From: CAVHIG01 sp963636105
GTDB taxonomy: Bacteria; Bacillota; Clostridia; Peptostreptococcales; Anaerovoracaceae
Length of the DNA stretch: 57,856 nucleotides
Assembly (NCBI GenBank): GCA_963636105.1
Contig: CAVHIG010000002.1
Coordinates: forward strand, 1 to 57,856
Direction of reading: 5' to 3'
Shown: piece by piece, positions 1 through 7,864 of the stretch
Layout of the letters: every line of letters starts with the position of its first letter
Position numbering within the stretch: position 1 is the first letter of the stretch
Program-made: the position numbers and the translations under genes
Notes under the pieces: generated by a model
Databases searched by the model: none
What the model was told of the DNA's origin: nothing
What the model saw: the letters and a program-made list of their open reading frames with translations, nothing else

Positions 1-79
1 GCAGCCAGCTACCACCCCCAAATCTTCCTTGCAATAAATAATTTGTAAAAGTATAAGAATACGAAAGGTTTGGGAAAAG

Positions 80-322
80 ATGAGAATAGACAAATTTCTT
101 AAAAATTCGCGGCTTATAAAACGCAGAACTGTAGCAAAAGAGGCCTGCGAGCAGGACAGAATCACTATAAATGGCAAGGTGGCAAAGCCCGGAACTGAGG
201 TAAAGGTGGGCGATGTATTGCACATTCAATTTGGCTCAAGTGAGATAAATGCGCGTGTGCTCAAGCTTACGGAATCCTGCCGCAAGGAAGATGCCGCGGG
301 TATGTATGAAATTTTAGAATAA
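80..322 (+). CDS. rqcP: S4-domain RNA-binding protein, RqcP/YabO type
   Basis: An 80-residue protein that is almost entirely one S4 RNA-binding domain. The N-terminus MRIDKFLKNSRLIKRRTVAK and the following segment ITINGKVAKPGTEVKVGDVL are the S4 helix-turn-strand signature. In Firmicutes this family (YabO, renamed RqcP) binds the 50S subunit with peptidyl-tRNA and helps RqcH add alanine tails in ribosome-associated quality control; that role is from family knowledge. Length matches the family. An AAAGG lies 12 bases before the ATG, so the ribosome binding site is weak or distant. The gene converges on the folate S-component gene, and the hairpin overlapping its stop codon serves that neighbour. 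Confidence 0.88.
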   Translation: MRIDKFLKNSRLIKRRTVAKEACEQDRITINGKVAKPGTEVKVGDVLHIQFGSSEINARVLKLTESCRKEDAAGMYEILE

Positions 323-345
323 AAAGGGCGGCGCAATGCGCCGCC
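321..345 (-). terminator. Rho-independent terminator of the ECF S-component gene
   Basis: GGCGGCGC (327-334) pairs perfectly with GCGCCGCC (338-345) around an AAT loop. Read on the minus strand the stem is followed by CTTTTT (326-321), a proper U-tract. It lies directly after the stop codon at 351 and overlaps the last bases of rqcP on the other strand. Confidence 0.85.
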
Positions 346-350
346 TGAAG

Positions 351-974
351 TTATAATTTGATTTTTGAAAGCACCCGATTCCAGGTAAGCGGTATGAGGA
401 GTGTCTCTACAGGAATCATAAGCGCTGCCTTTATAATTCGAGTGGGTAGCAATACCCAGAAGGCATCGCCCATAAGAATCGTCAGCCAATATGTATTCAG
501 AAGAAGGTCACACAGCAGGACTACGAGACAGCTTGCAAGAAGCGCGCGCCTGTAGGTGACTGTTTTTTTGTGCAAAATAAGGCCAAAGAGCAGGCCTGAG
601 AGAAAGGCAGTCAGTGTAAATCCGGGGAAATATTGACCGGTAGGGATTAGGATCGCGCCTATAAAATCGCCGAGCGCATATGTGGCGGCTGCCCACCATG
701 GTCCCAAAAGTATGGCAAGCATTGCAATAGGCAGAAAGCCAAAGCCTATACGCACTATCGGTGTGGAGATGGAGCAAAATCTTGTGAGTATGACCTCCAT
801 GGCTAAAAGTAGCGCCGCAATCACTACGCGCGAGGTGGCTGAGCTCAGGTGACCTGCGCCGTTTCCGCCACTTGCGCCGTTTCCGCTTCTTACGCCATTT
901 CCGCCGCTATCTGAAATAAACTTTTTCATAAAGTTTAGGAAAGCTCCCTTCTTGAAATTTTTCGTTTTGCGCAT
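351..974 (-). CDS. folT: ECF transporter S component, folate family (FolT-like)
   Basis: A 207-residue membrane protein with about five hydrophobic helices from residue 45 onward. The block RIGFGFLPIAMLAILLGPWW followed by GDFIGAILIPTGQYFPGFTL matches the folate-family S components, which bind the vitamin and dock onto a shared EcfA/A'/T module; no such module is in this window. Residues 24-43 are an odd glycine/asparagine-rich linker (GGNG, SGNG repeats) created by three tandem copies of a GGCGGAAACGGC-like unit. The ATG at 974 sits only about nine bases from the predicted transcription start and has no ribosome binding site, so initiation at Met16 (929) is possible. The preceding leader is too short for a THF riboswitch. 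Confidence 0.82.
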   Translation of the reverse strand: MRKTKNFKKGAFLNFMKKFISDSGGNGVRSGNGASGGNGAGHLSSATSRVVIAALLLAMEVILTRFCSISTPIVRIGFGFLPIAMLAILLGPWWAAATYALGDFIGAILIPTGQYFPGFTLTAFLSGLLFGLILHKKTVTYRRALLASCLVVLLCDLLLNTYWLTILMGDAFWVLLPTRIIKAALMIPVETLLIPLTWNRVLSKIKL

Positions 975-989
975 GGCTGCGCAACTTTC

Positions 990-1018
990 ATTATAGTATA
1001 AGTGGAGTTTGAATTCAA
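990..1018 (-). promoter_or_regulatory. Promoter of the folate S-component gene
   Basis: On the minus strand TTGAAT (1018-1013), a 17-base spacer and TATAAT (995-990) form a near-consensus sigma-A promoter. Transcription should start near 983, giving an almost leaderless message for the ATG at 974. Confidence 0.75.
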
Positions 1019-1023
1019 GTTTG

Positions 1024-1092
1024 AATTCGAGAAAGGCAGCTGGCCGCTGTTTAGAGGAGTTTTTTGATTGTAATTCGAGGAAGGCAGCTGGC
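1024..1092. repeat. Two 21-bp direct repeats, 48 bp apart
   Basis: AATTCGAGAAAGGCAGCTGGC at 1024-1044 recurs with one mismatch at 1072-1092 (AATTCGAGGAAGGCAGCTGGC). They lie in the 357-bp gap between the divergent folate S component and carD, upstream of both promoters. The rest of the gap holds the two promoters and AT-rich sequence, with no gene. Confidence 0.8.
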
Positions 1093-1213
1093 GGATATAT
1101 GCTGGAAAGCAGAATTTAAACCGATTTTTTTAAATGCTTTCTTTTAATGTGATAAATATGTGTTGACATGAGAAATGCATTGTGATAAACTTAAAAATTT
1201 ACAGATATTATGG

Positions 1214-1244
1214 TTGACAGAGTGGCAAAAAATATATTATACTT
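1214..1244 (+). promoter_or_regulatory. Promoter of the carD operon
   Basis: A perfect TTGACA lies at 1214-1219. Candidate -10 boxes are TATTAT (1235-1240, 15-base spacer) and TATACT (1239-1244, 19-base spacer); neither has ideal spacing, so the exact -10 is uncertain. A second possible promoter, TTGACA at 1163-1168 with GATAAA at 1184-1189, lies upstream. CarD-family proteins act on promoters with suboptimal spacing, so autoregulation is plausible but not shown. Confidence 0.55.
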
Positions 1245-1331
1245 TATTTGGGTGCAATGTAGAATGAGGGGATTTCTGCGCTCTGCGGAGATTCGTCCGA
1301 CATCTCAATTTACCTTAGAATGGAGGAAATA

Positions 1332-1805
1332 ATGTTTGCCATTGGTGACAAAATAGTTTATCCTATGCATGGGGCAGGGATAATCGAAAAGATCGAGGAT
1401 AAGGAGATAATGGGAGAGACGAGGCAGTATTATGCGGTGTCGATATCCGGAAGCGACATGAAGATCATGGTGCCGGTGGATTCCTGTGAGACAGTGGGCG
1501 TGCGGAGTATCATCTCCGAAGGGGATATGCCCGCCGTGCTTGAGGTTCTGAGCGGGGAAAGCTCACAGATGCCGGGGAATTGGAACAGGCGCTATCGTGA
1601 AAACATGGAAAAGCTCAAATCCGGCGACATTTTGCAGGTGGCAGAGGTTGTAAGAAATCTGCTGCGCGTGGATAGGGCAAAGAAGCTCTCTACGGGTGAA
1701 AAGAAGCTCCTGACAAATGCGAGACAGATCCTTCAAAGCGAGATTGTCCTGGTGAAAAGCATTGACTCCGGCGAGGCTGAGAATCTGATAGATGCTACTG
1801 TCTAA
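1332..1805 (+). CDS. carD: CarD/CdnL-family transcriptional regulator
   Basis: A 157-residue protein with an N-terminal Tudor-like RNA polymerase interaction domain (start FAIGDKIVYPMHGAGIIEKI, a clear CarD_TRCF signature) and a helical C-terminal domain (from about residue 80). CarD proteins bind the RNA polymerase beta subunit and stabilise open complexes at housekeeping promoters. I chose ATG 1332 because GGAGG lies five bases upstream; an ATG at 1320 in the same frame would overlap that site. It heads a run with the PIN/TRAM gene, ispDF and proS, a common Clostridia arrangement. Confidence 0.88.
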   Translation: MFAIGDKIVYPMHGAGIIEKIEDKEIMGETRQYYAVSISGSDMKIMVPVDSCETVGVRSIISEGDMPAVLEVLSGESSQMPGNWNRRYRENMEKLKSGDILQVAEVVRNLLRVDRAKKLSTGEKKLLTNARQILQSEIVLVKSIDSGEAENLIDATV

Positions 1806-1894
1806 TTTTTGGTAGCATCCGCTAGATTTTGGAAGTTTGCCGAATCCTGGAGACGCGCGCCTTTGTGGGGCTTTCAAATTTCGGCAGGGCTTCC
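1791..1894 (+). other. Hairpins between carD and the PIN/TRAM gene
   Basis: GATGCTAC (1791-1798), overlapping the end of carD, pairs with GTAGCATC (1812-1819). A second structure pairs GGAAG (1831-1835) with CTTCC (1890-1894) and, inside it, TGCCGAA (1838-1844) with TTCGGCA (1880-1886). No U-tract follows, so neither is an obvious terminator; they may be processing or regulatory structures in the 143-base gap. Confidence 0.4.
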
Positions 1895-1948
1895 CAGGTG
1901 GTGGCCTCAAAAAATACAAAAAATATAAATCGAAGGGAGGTGAAATGA

Positions 1949-3058
1949 ATGATAAAAAAACTTGTAAAAGCCTTATTTACTTTGCTTGGTGTGGCGCTTG
2001 GAGTAGGTTTTTGGACTTTGTGTGAGTATTTACTTCCGCTCACAGGAAGCTTTCCGGAGGGGTTGGGATTGTCAGAGACTGAAAGGGTTGGCTTTGCGGT
2101 CGGCTGTGCAATTATTTTCGGAATTTTATTTTTCAAGCTGGCTCCTATGCTGGGCAAGCAGGGCAAAAAGGTCGCAAACGATATCGAATCTGATCTGCAA
2201 TCAGTACCCGCGGATGATATAATGAGCGGTACCTTCGGATTGATAGTCGGACTCTTGATCGCATTCCTCATAAGCAGGATATATGACTCCTTCCAGTTCT
2301 TCTATCTGGATACGGTGCTTACAATCTTCACATATGTGATATGCGCATTTTTGGGTGTGGTCATAGCGAGCAAAAAGGGCAAAGAGGTACTTCCTATGTT
2401 CTACGCGCCGAAAAAGCAGTCCGGCGGCAAGGGGAAGAGCAAGCTGGGGGACGCCTGCCCGAAGATTCTGGATACAAGCGTAATCATAGACGGCAGAATC
2501 GCCGACATAATGCGGACGGGCTTTATAGAAGGCAACATCGTGATACCGGAATTTGTATTGCTTGAGCTCCAGCATATCGCGGACTCCTCGGATTCGCTCA
2601 AGCGAAATCGCGGACGCAGAGGCCTGGATATTCTCAATAAGATTCAGACGGAATATGGCATAGAGATCTACAATACAACTGCGGAGAAGGCGCTGGATGA
2701 GATCCCCGAAGTGGATGTCAAGCTTCTCAAGCTCGCTCAGATAATGAACGGCAAGGTAGTCACAAACGACTTCAATCTCAACAAGGTAGCCGTCATAAAG
2801 GGCGTGCCTGTGCTCAATATAAATGAGCTTGCAAATACTCTCAAGCCTGTGGTACTTCCGGGTGAGGACATGAGCCTCTTCCTTGTAAAGGAAGGCAAGG
2901 AGCAGAATCAGGCAGTTGCCTACCTCGATGACGGTACCATGATCGTAGTAGAGGATGGCAGAAGGTATATCGGGCAGACCATCACGACGACGGTAACGAG
3001 CGTATTGCAGACTTCGGCGGGCAGGATGATCTTCGCGAAGCCGAAGGGACGCAGATAA
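1949..3058 (+). CDS. Membrane-anchored PIN/TRAM-domain protein, YacL type
   Basis: A 369-residue protein with about four N-terminal transmembrane helices (residues 1-150), a PIN ribonuclease-like domain (about 165-295) and a C-terminal TRAM RNA-binding domain (about 305-367). PIN acidic residues are seen in ILDTSVIIDGRIADI and VVTNDFNLNKVA. This is the YacL architecture that sits beside ispD across Firmicutes; a nuclease role is inferred from the fold, and the cellular substrate is not known to me. Start chosen because AGGGAGG (1934-1940) lies eight bases before ATG 1949; ATG 1945 is in another frame. Confidence 0.86.
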   Translation: MIKKLVKALFTLLGVALGVGFWTLCEYLLPLTGSFPEGLGLSETERVGFAVGCAIIFGILFFKLAPMLGKQGKKVANDIESDLQSVPADDIMSGTFGLIVGLLIAFLISRIYDSFQFFYLDTVLTIFTYVICAFLGVVIASKKGKEVLPMFYAPKKQSGGKGKSKLGDACPKILDTSVIIDGRIADIMRTGFIEGNIVIPEFVLLELQHIADSSDSLKRNRGRRGLDILNKIQTEYGIEIYNTTAEKALDEIPEVDVKLLKLAQIMNGKVVTNDFNLNKVAVIKGVPVLNINELANTLKPVVLPGEDMSLFLVKEGKEQNQAVAYLDDGTMIVVEDGRRYIGQTITTTVTSVLQTSAGRMIFAKPKGRR

Positions 3059-3099
3059 CAGGCAAAAGCTATACTTGTGGCAGTTAAAAGGAAAAAGAC

Positions 3100-4281
3100 A
3101 TGTATAAGGGAAAGAAAATTGCTGTAATCATAGCCGCGGCAGGCATGGGAAAGCGCATGGGCGCAGACGTTCCAAAGCAGTTTTTAGAGATAAATGGCAG
3201 GCCTATGCTTGCGGAAACTGCGGAGGTCTTTGCCGCGGATGACTTTGTAGACGCAATATGCGTGGTCACGGGCGCTTCCGATGTGGAGAGATGCCATGCG
3301 ATTTTAAAAGGCATGTCGAAGATAAAATACATAGTACCGGGAGGAAAGGAGAGGCAGGACTCGATATCCTGCGGCCTTTCGGCTCTCTGTGCGGCAGAGG
3401 AATTTGACATAGTGCTTATACATGATGCCGCTCGTCCCTATGTGACATCACGCCTGATAGAAGATTGTATAGAAAAGGCCTTGCAGGTAGGCGCATGTAC
3501 TGCGGCTGTCCCTGTAAAGGATACAATCCGCTATCGAAACATGACCCTTGAGCGCAAGGACATGTATGCCGTGCAGACTCCGCAAGCCTTTGAAAAATCC
3601 ATAATTTTAAGCGCATATGAAAGAGCTTATTCTGACGGCTTTTATGGCACGGACGATGCCGGACTTGTGGAGCGCATGGGAAGGACGGTGGCCATTGTGG
3701 AGGGAGACTATAAAAATATAAAAATAACAACACCTGAGGATTTGCCGGCATCATGCGGAGGCAGTGCCGGCAGTCAGGCTTTTTTGAAAAACAGCGCAGG
3801 CAGCATGAGAATAGGCAGCGGCTTTGATGTGCATGCCTTTGCCGAAGGGAGGGCACTCATCCTCGGAGGAGTGGATATTCCGCACACGAAAGGCTTACTC
3901 GGGCATTCGGACGCGGATGTGCTTACGCATGCGGTGATGGACGCGCTGCTCGGCGCGGCTGCGCTCGGAGACATAGGCAGGCATTTTCCGGATACGGATG
4001 AGCGCTACAAAGGAATATCAAGCTTGCTCCTTCTTGAGCATGTGCGTACTCTTTTGGAGAAAGCAGGCTATATAGTAGGAAATATCGATGTCACATTGAT
4101 AGCGCAAAAGCCAAAGATCGCGCCTTATATACAGCAGATGACGCAAAACCTGGCAAAGAGCCTTGGGATAGAGGAAAATCGTATAAATATAAAGGGTACG
4201 ACGACCGAAAAGCTGGGATTTACAGGCCGCGAAGAAGGCATAGCCTGTGAGGCGGTATGCATGATCTACAGCAGAATTTAA
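3100..4281 (+). CDS. ispDF: Bifunctional IspD-IspF (MEP isoprenoid pathway)
   Basis: A 393-residue fusion. Residues 1 to about 225 are IspD, the CTP:2-C-methyl-D-erythritol-4-phosphate cytidylyltransferase, with the nucleotide loop AAAGMGKRMG and KQFLEINGRPML. Residues 236-393 are IspF, the 2,4-cyclodiphosphate synthase, with metal ligands in GFDVHAF (Asp243, His245), GLLGHSDADVLTHAVMDALL and the C-terminal KLGFTGREEGIACEAV. The junction is a short Ser/Gly/Ala-rich linker. The two enzymes catalyse non-consecutive steps (IspE acts between them). No stop or frameshift separates the halves. A GCGGAAAC copy lies at 3211. Confidence 0.95.
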   Translation: MYKGKKIAVIIAAAGMGKRMGADVPKQFLEINGRPMLAETAEVFAADDFVDAICVVTGASDVERCHAILKGMSKIKYIVPGGKERQDSISCGLSALCAAEEFDIVLIHDAARPYVTSRLIEDCIEKALQVGACTAAVPVKDTIRYRNMTLERKDMYAVQTPQAFEKSIILSAYERAYSDGFYGTDDAGLVERMGRTVAIVEGDYKNIKITTPEDLPASCGGSAGSQAFLKNSAGSMRIGSGFDVHAFAEGRALILGGVDIPHTKGLLGHSDADVLTHAVMDALLGAAALGDIGRHFPDTDERYKGISSLLLLEHVRTLLEKAGYIVGNIDVTLIAQKPKIAPYIQQMTQNLAKSLGIEENRINIKGTTTEKLGFTGREEGIACEAVCMIYSRI

Positions 4282-4297
4282 AAAATATGAAAGAAAG

Positions 4298-4326
4298 CGC
4301 GGATTTTGCCCTGGGCAAGAGCCGCG
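4298..4326 (+). other. Hairpin upstream of proS
   Basis: CGCGG (4298-4302) pairs with CCGCG (4322-4326), and TTGCC (4306-4310) pairs with GGCAA (4314-4318) around a CTG loop. It is too small for a T-box, no T-box specifier or AGGGUGG-type antiterminator sequence is present, and no U-tract follows. Confidence 0.4.
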
Positions 4327-4369
4327 GCAAATAAATAAAAGTTACAAATAAAAGGAGACAATTACAAAA

Positions 4370-6115
4370 ATGAGAGCATCAAATATGCACTTGAAGACTT
4401 TGAGAGAGGTGCCAAACGAAGCAGAGATTCCGAGTCACATTTTACTTTTGAGAACAGGCATGATCAGAAAGCTGGCATCCGGCATATATGGATTTATGCC
4501 GATGGGCTGGAAGTCTGTCAGAAAGATTGAGGAGATCGTAAGACAGGAGATGGACGCCAAGGGCGGCGAGGAGATTCATATGTCTGCCGTGCAGCCTGCT
4601 GAGCTTTGGCAGGAATCCGGCAGATGGTATGCCTACGGACCTGAGCTTTGGAGAATAAAGGACAGAAATGGCAGAGACTTTTGCCTGGGACCTACACATG
4701 AGGAGGTATTTACGGATATCATCAGAAACGATGTAAGCTCCTACAGACAGCTGCCAAAATTGCTTTATCAAATTCAGATGAAGTATAGAGATGAGTCCAG
4801 ACCGAGATTTGGTCTTATGCGTTCCAGAGAATTTATAATGAAGGATCTGTATTCATTTGATAAGGACGAGGAAGGCCTGGATAAGAGCTATCAGGCTATG
4901 TATGATGCTTATACAAAGGTATTCAAGCGCTGCGGACTTGACTGCAGACCGGTAGAAGCGGACACAGGAGCTATAGGCGGCAGCAATTCACACGAATTTA
5001 CAGCACTCTCAGAAGTGGGAGAATCTGAAATCGCATATTGCGAAAAATGTCATATGGCGGCTACTACAGAGAGAGCAGAGTGCAGGGACGCGGAAGCATC
5101 AGCAGAGGAAATGCTCGCTCTGGAAGAAGTATATACACCGGGCACAAAGACAATAGAAGATGTAGCTTCATATCTTGGACTTGCAAAGGAGCAGACCTTG
5201 AAAGCCCTCCTGTTTGTCACATATGATGAAGAAGGCAAGGAGAATGGCTATGTAGCGGCATTTGTAAGAGGTGATAGAGATCTCAATATGATAAAGCTTG
5301 TAAATGCTCTCGACATTCCTGAGCATGCTATAGCCTTTGCGGATGAAGCTGAGATGAGTGCGGCTACAGGCTGCGTGGGCGGTTTCACAGGTCCTGTGGG
5401 TCTTCACGATTGCAAGATCGTAGTTGACAGCGAAATTCCGGGACTTCGCAATCTCTGCGCTGGAGCATGCAAGGAAAATTACCACTTAAAAAATGTAAAT
5501 TATGGCAGAGATTACAAGGCTGACATAATATGCGATATCAAGGTTCTCAAGGCAGGCGACCCTTGCCCTGTATGCGGCGCGCCTGTAAAGCACACAAGAG
5601 GTATTGAGGTAGGCCAGGTATTCAAGCTCGGCACAAAGTACTCAAAATCCATGGGTGCTTACTATAAGGATGAAAATCAGCAGGATAAGCTTATTGTCAT
5701 GGGCTGCTACGGCATAGGCGTGACAAGGACGCTATCTGCGGTAGTAGAGCAGCATCACGACGAAAACGGCATAATCTGGCCTATGTCAGTGGCGCCTTAT
5801 CATGTAATCGTTACTCTTGTAAAGCCTGATGATGAGGTACAAAAGGCAGCTGCGGAGAAGATATACGAATCACTTTTAGCAGACGGCGTCGAGGTTATTT
5901 TGGACGATCGTGATGAGAGACCGGGAGTAAAATTCAAGGATGCGGATCTCCTCGGAATTCCTCTCCGTATCACGGTAGGTCGCGGCGCGGCAAATGGCGT
6001 AGTAGAGTACAAAATGCGTCGTGACGCTGAGAAGACGGAGCTTTCTATCGATGAGGCGATAGAAAATGCAAAGGCAGTAGTGAAAGCCGAAAGAGACGGC
6101 AGGATTTTTTTATAA
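4370..6115 (+). CDS. proS: Prolyl-tRNA synthetase, bacterial type with editing domain
   Basis: A 581-residue class II synthetase charging tRNA-Pro. Class II motif 1 lies near residues 35-85 (GIYGFMPMGWKSVRKIEEIV), motif 2 near 135-160 (YRDESRPRFGLMRSREFIMK) and motif 3 near 455-470 (GCYGIGVTRTLSAVVEQ). Between motifs 2 and 3 is the INS insertion (about 225-400), which hydrolyses mischarged alanine in this family. The anticodon-binding domain is C-terminal. Length is typical of the long bacterial form. AAAGGAG precedes the ATG by about 12 bases. It follows ispDF by 88 bases and is probably in the same transcription unit. Confidence 0.96.
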   Translation: MRASNMHLKTLREVPNEAEIPSHILLLRTGMIRKLASGIYGFMPMGWKSVRKIEEIVRQEMDAKGGEEIHMSAVQPAELWQESGRWYAYGPELWRIKDRNGRDFCLGPTHEEVFTDIIRNDVSSYRQLPKLLYQIQMKYRDESRPRFGLMRSREFIMKDLYSFDKDEEGLDKSYQAMYDAYTKVFKRCGLDCRPVEADTGAIGGSNSHEFTALSEVGESEIAYCEKCHMAATTERAECRDAEASAEEMLALEEVYTPGTKTIEDVASYLGLAKEQTLKALLFVTYDEEGKENGYVAAFVRGDRDLNMIKLVNALDIPEHAIAFADEAEMSAATGCVGGFTGPVGLHDCKIVVDSEIPGLRNLCAGACKENYHLKNVNYGRDYKADIICDIKVLKAGDPCPVCGAPVKHTRGIEVGQVFKLGTKYSKSMGAYYKDENQQDKLIVMGCYGIGVTRTLSAVVEQHHDENGIIWPMSVAPYHVIVTLVKPDDEVQKAAAEKIYESLLADGVEVILDDRDERPGVKFKDADLLGIPLRITVGRGAANGVVEYKMRRDAEKTELSIDEAIENAKAVVKAERDGRIFL

Positions 6116-6145
6116 GGCTATAAAGCTTGAGGAAGGCATGATTTG

Positions 6146-6697
6146 ATGGATTCTACAAAAAAGCTTTTTGAACTCTTTTCGGTATTTTTCAAGATGGGGC
6201 TTTTCACCTTCGGAGGCGGACTTGCCATGCTTCCCTTGATTCAAAGGACAGTGGTCACAGACAAGGGCTGGATGAGCGAGGAGGAGATGGTAGATTGCGT
6301 GGCAGTGGCACAGTCCATGCCGGGCGTCATCGCTATAAACGCGGCTACCTATGTAGGAGCGCGCAGAAAAGGCTTTGCGGGCGCTCTCGCCGCCACACTT
6401 GGAGTGATTATGCCGTCATTTATAATAATAATACTCGCTGTGCTTTTTTTAGGCGCAGTGGGGGATAATCGCTATATCAATGGTGCATTTACGGGCATAA
6501 AGGCGGCTTCCTGCGCACTCATATTATATTCGGCATACAAGCTGGGAAAGCAGGTGCTAAAGGGCAAATTCGAATGGCTTATCGCACTTGCTTCCTTTGC
6601 GGTCATCATCATTTTTGATGTGACGGCGCTTTGGACCATCGTAGGCGGCGCTCTCCTTGGCGTGCTTTATCAGGCAAGCAAAGGAGGCGCAAAATGA
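6146..6697 (+). CDS. Chromate transporter family protein, first half
   Basis: A 183-residue membrane protein with the CHR signature GLFTFGGGLAMLPLIQRTVV and AVAQSMPGVIAINAATYVG, and about six hydrophobic stretches. It is one of two tandem short CHR proteins that are thought to pair to form one chromate (CrO4) or related anion transporter, in contrast to the fused long ChrA of proteobacteria. The ATG at 6146 follows GAGGAAGG by nine bases; TTG 6143 is an alternative. It overlaps the second half by four bases (ATGA), implying stoichiometric coupled translation. The substrate in this organism is unproven. Confidence 0.86.
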   Translation: MDSTKKLFELFSVFFKMGLFTFGGGLAMLPLIQRTVVTDKGWMSEEEMVDCVAVAQSMPGVIAINAATYVGARRKGFAGALAATLGVIMPSFIIIILAVLFLGAVGDNRYINGAFTGIKAASCALILYSAYKLGKQVLKGKFEWLIALASFAVIIIFDVTALWTIVGGALLGVLYQASKGGAK

Positions 6698-7305
6698 TCT
6701 ACTTCAATTTGGCTTATATGTTTGCGAGGATTGGTCTTTTCAGCTTCGGCGGCGGCTATGCCATGCTTCCGCTCATCTTTCAAAGCGTGCAGGATTTTGG
6801 TGTGATGAGCGCCCATGAGTTTTCAAACCTTGTGGCGCTTTCGCAGGTGACGCCGGGACCTGTAGCTGTCAATGCGGCTACCTATGTGGGCTTCAATTAT
6901 GCCGGCTTTTGGGGAGCGGCAGCGGCTACCTTTGGAGTGGGTCTTCCCTCCTTTGTGCTTGTACTTATCGCGGTGCATTTCCTGAATAAATTTAGGGAAA
7001 GCAGCGGGATAGAAGCGGTATTTTCCGGAATCCGGCCTGCTACCGTAGGGCTTATCGCCTCGGCGGCCGTATTTCTCGCAGAGACCGCGCTTATAGACAG
7101 TGAATCTCTCGCGGAAACGGCCCTTTTTTCGGGCGGCGCGGGGCTCCTCGCAAGCCTGGGCAGTTTCCTCGGCGGGATCTTTGGAAGTGTGCAATGGATG
7201 CCGGCATGCATATTTGCGATTACGCTTGTGCTTGCGGGAAAATTCAAAGTGAGTCCGATCAAGATTACGATTTTGATGGGGCTGATCGGGGCCTTTTTGT
7301 GCTAA
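6694..7305 (+). CDS. Chromate transporter family protein, second half
   Basis: A 203-residue membrane protein homologous to the preceding gene: RIGLFSFGGGYAMLPLIFQS and ALSQVTPGPVAVNAATYVG correspond to the same motifs. The start is ATG 6694 with AAGGAGG at 6681-6687; longer readings into the upstream frame give an Arg-rich N-terminus that does not belong to the family. The ATGA overlap with the first half indicates translational coupling. One GCGGAAAC copy at 7111 falls in a loop that reads AETALIDSESLAETALFSGG, a segment carrying two copies of AETAL. Confidence 0.87.
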   Translation: MIYFNLAYMFARIGLFSFGGGYAMLPLIFQSVQDFGVMSAHEFSNLVALSQVTPGPVAVNAATYVGFNYAGFWGAAAATFGVGLPSFVLVLIAVHFLNKFRESSGIEAVFSGIRPATVGLIASAAVFLAETALIDSESLAETALFSGGAGLLASLGSFLGGIFGSVQWMPACIFAITLVLAGKFKVSPIKITILMGLIGAFLC

Positions 7306-7353
7306 ATTTCTAAAGAGACGTTCTGTGTGAAAGGCTCGGGAAAGGAACAGAAT

Positions 7354-7812
7354 ATGTGGACAGGCGGAGTGCGGGTTGTGATACTCGATGATGAAAAGAG
7401 AGTCCTCATGCTGAGGCAGCACCACGAAGAAAGAGATGTCTGGATGGTGCCGGGAGGCGGTATAGAAGAGGGAGAAAATGCTATAGAGGCAGCGGTGCGC
7501 GAGGTCAAGGAGGAGGTCGGCCTTGATATCGAGGTGGGCAAGCTTATCTGGCATGTAGAGGAGGTCCCTGAAAACAATGGTCAAAGGTTTGTAAATTTCT
7601 TCCTTGGAAGCATAAAAGGCGGAAATGTCCACATTGGAATGGATCCTGAAAGAGCGCCGGATGAGCAGGTGCTGCGCGAAATACGCTTTATGTCGCATGC
7701 GGAGCTTGAAAAGCTTGAGGCGGTATATCCGGAGTATCTCAAGGATGAGCTGTGGCGCTTTATAGAAAAGGACAATATGGGCTATGATGCCTTCAAAATA
7801 AGGAAAAGATAG
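7354..7812 (+). CDS. NUDIX hydrolase
   Basis: A 152-residue protein with a complete Nudix box near residues 30-55 (GGGIEEGENAIEAAVREVKE followed by EVGL), the metal-binding and catalytic motif that hydrolyses nucleoside diphosphates linked to another group. The substrate cannot be read from the sequence. ATG 7354 is preferred because AAAGGA (7341-7346) lies seven bases upstream; an in-frame GTG at 7327 lacks a site. It follows the chromate pair by 48 bases and could share its message. Confidence 0.88.
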   Translation: MWTGGVRVVILDDEKRVLMLRQHHEERDVWMVPGGGIEEGENAIEAAVREVKEEVGLDIEVGKLIWHVEEVPENNGQRFVNFFLGSIKGGNVHIGMDPERAPDEQVLREIRFMSHAELEKLEAVYPEYLKDELWRFIEKDNMGYDAFKIRKR

Positions 7813-7864
7813 TACTGATAGCCGAAATGGCAGAGATATCAAAAGAAAATAAAGGAGAATGAAA

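Noticed and set aside
975..1018. A THF riboswitch before the folate S component
   Set aside because: The predicted transcription start is about nine bases before the start codon, leaving no room for an aptamer.
4282..4369. A T-box riboswitch before proS
   Set aside because: The gap is only 88 bases, with no T-box core sequence or specifier stem.
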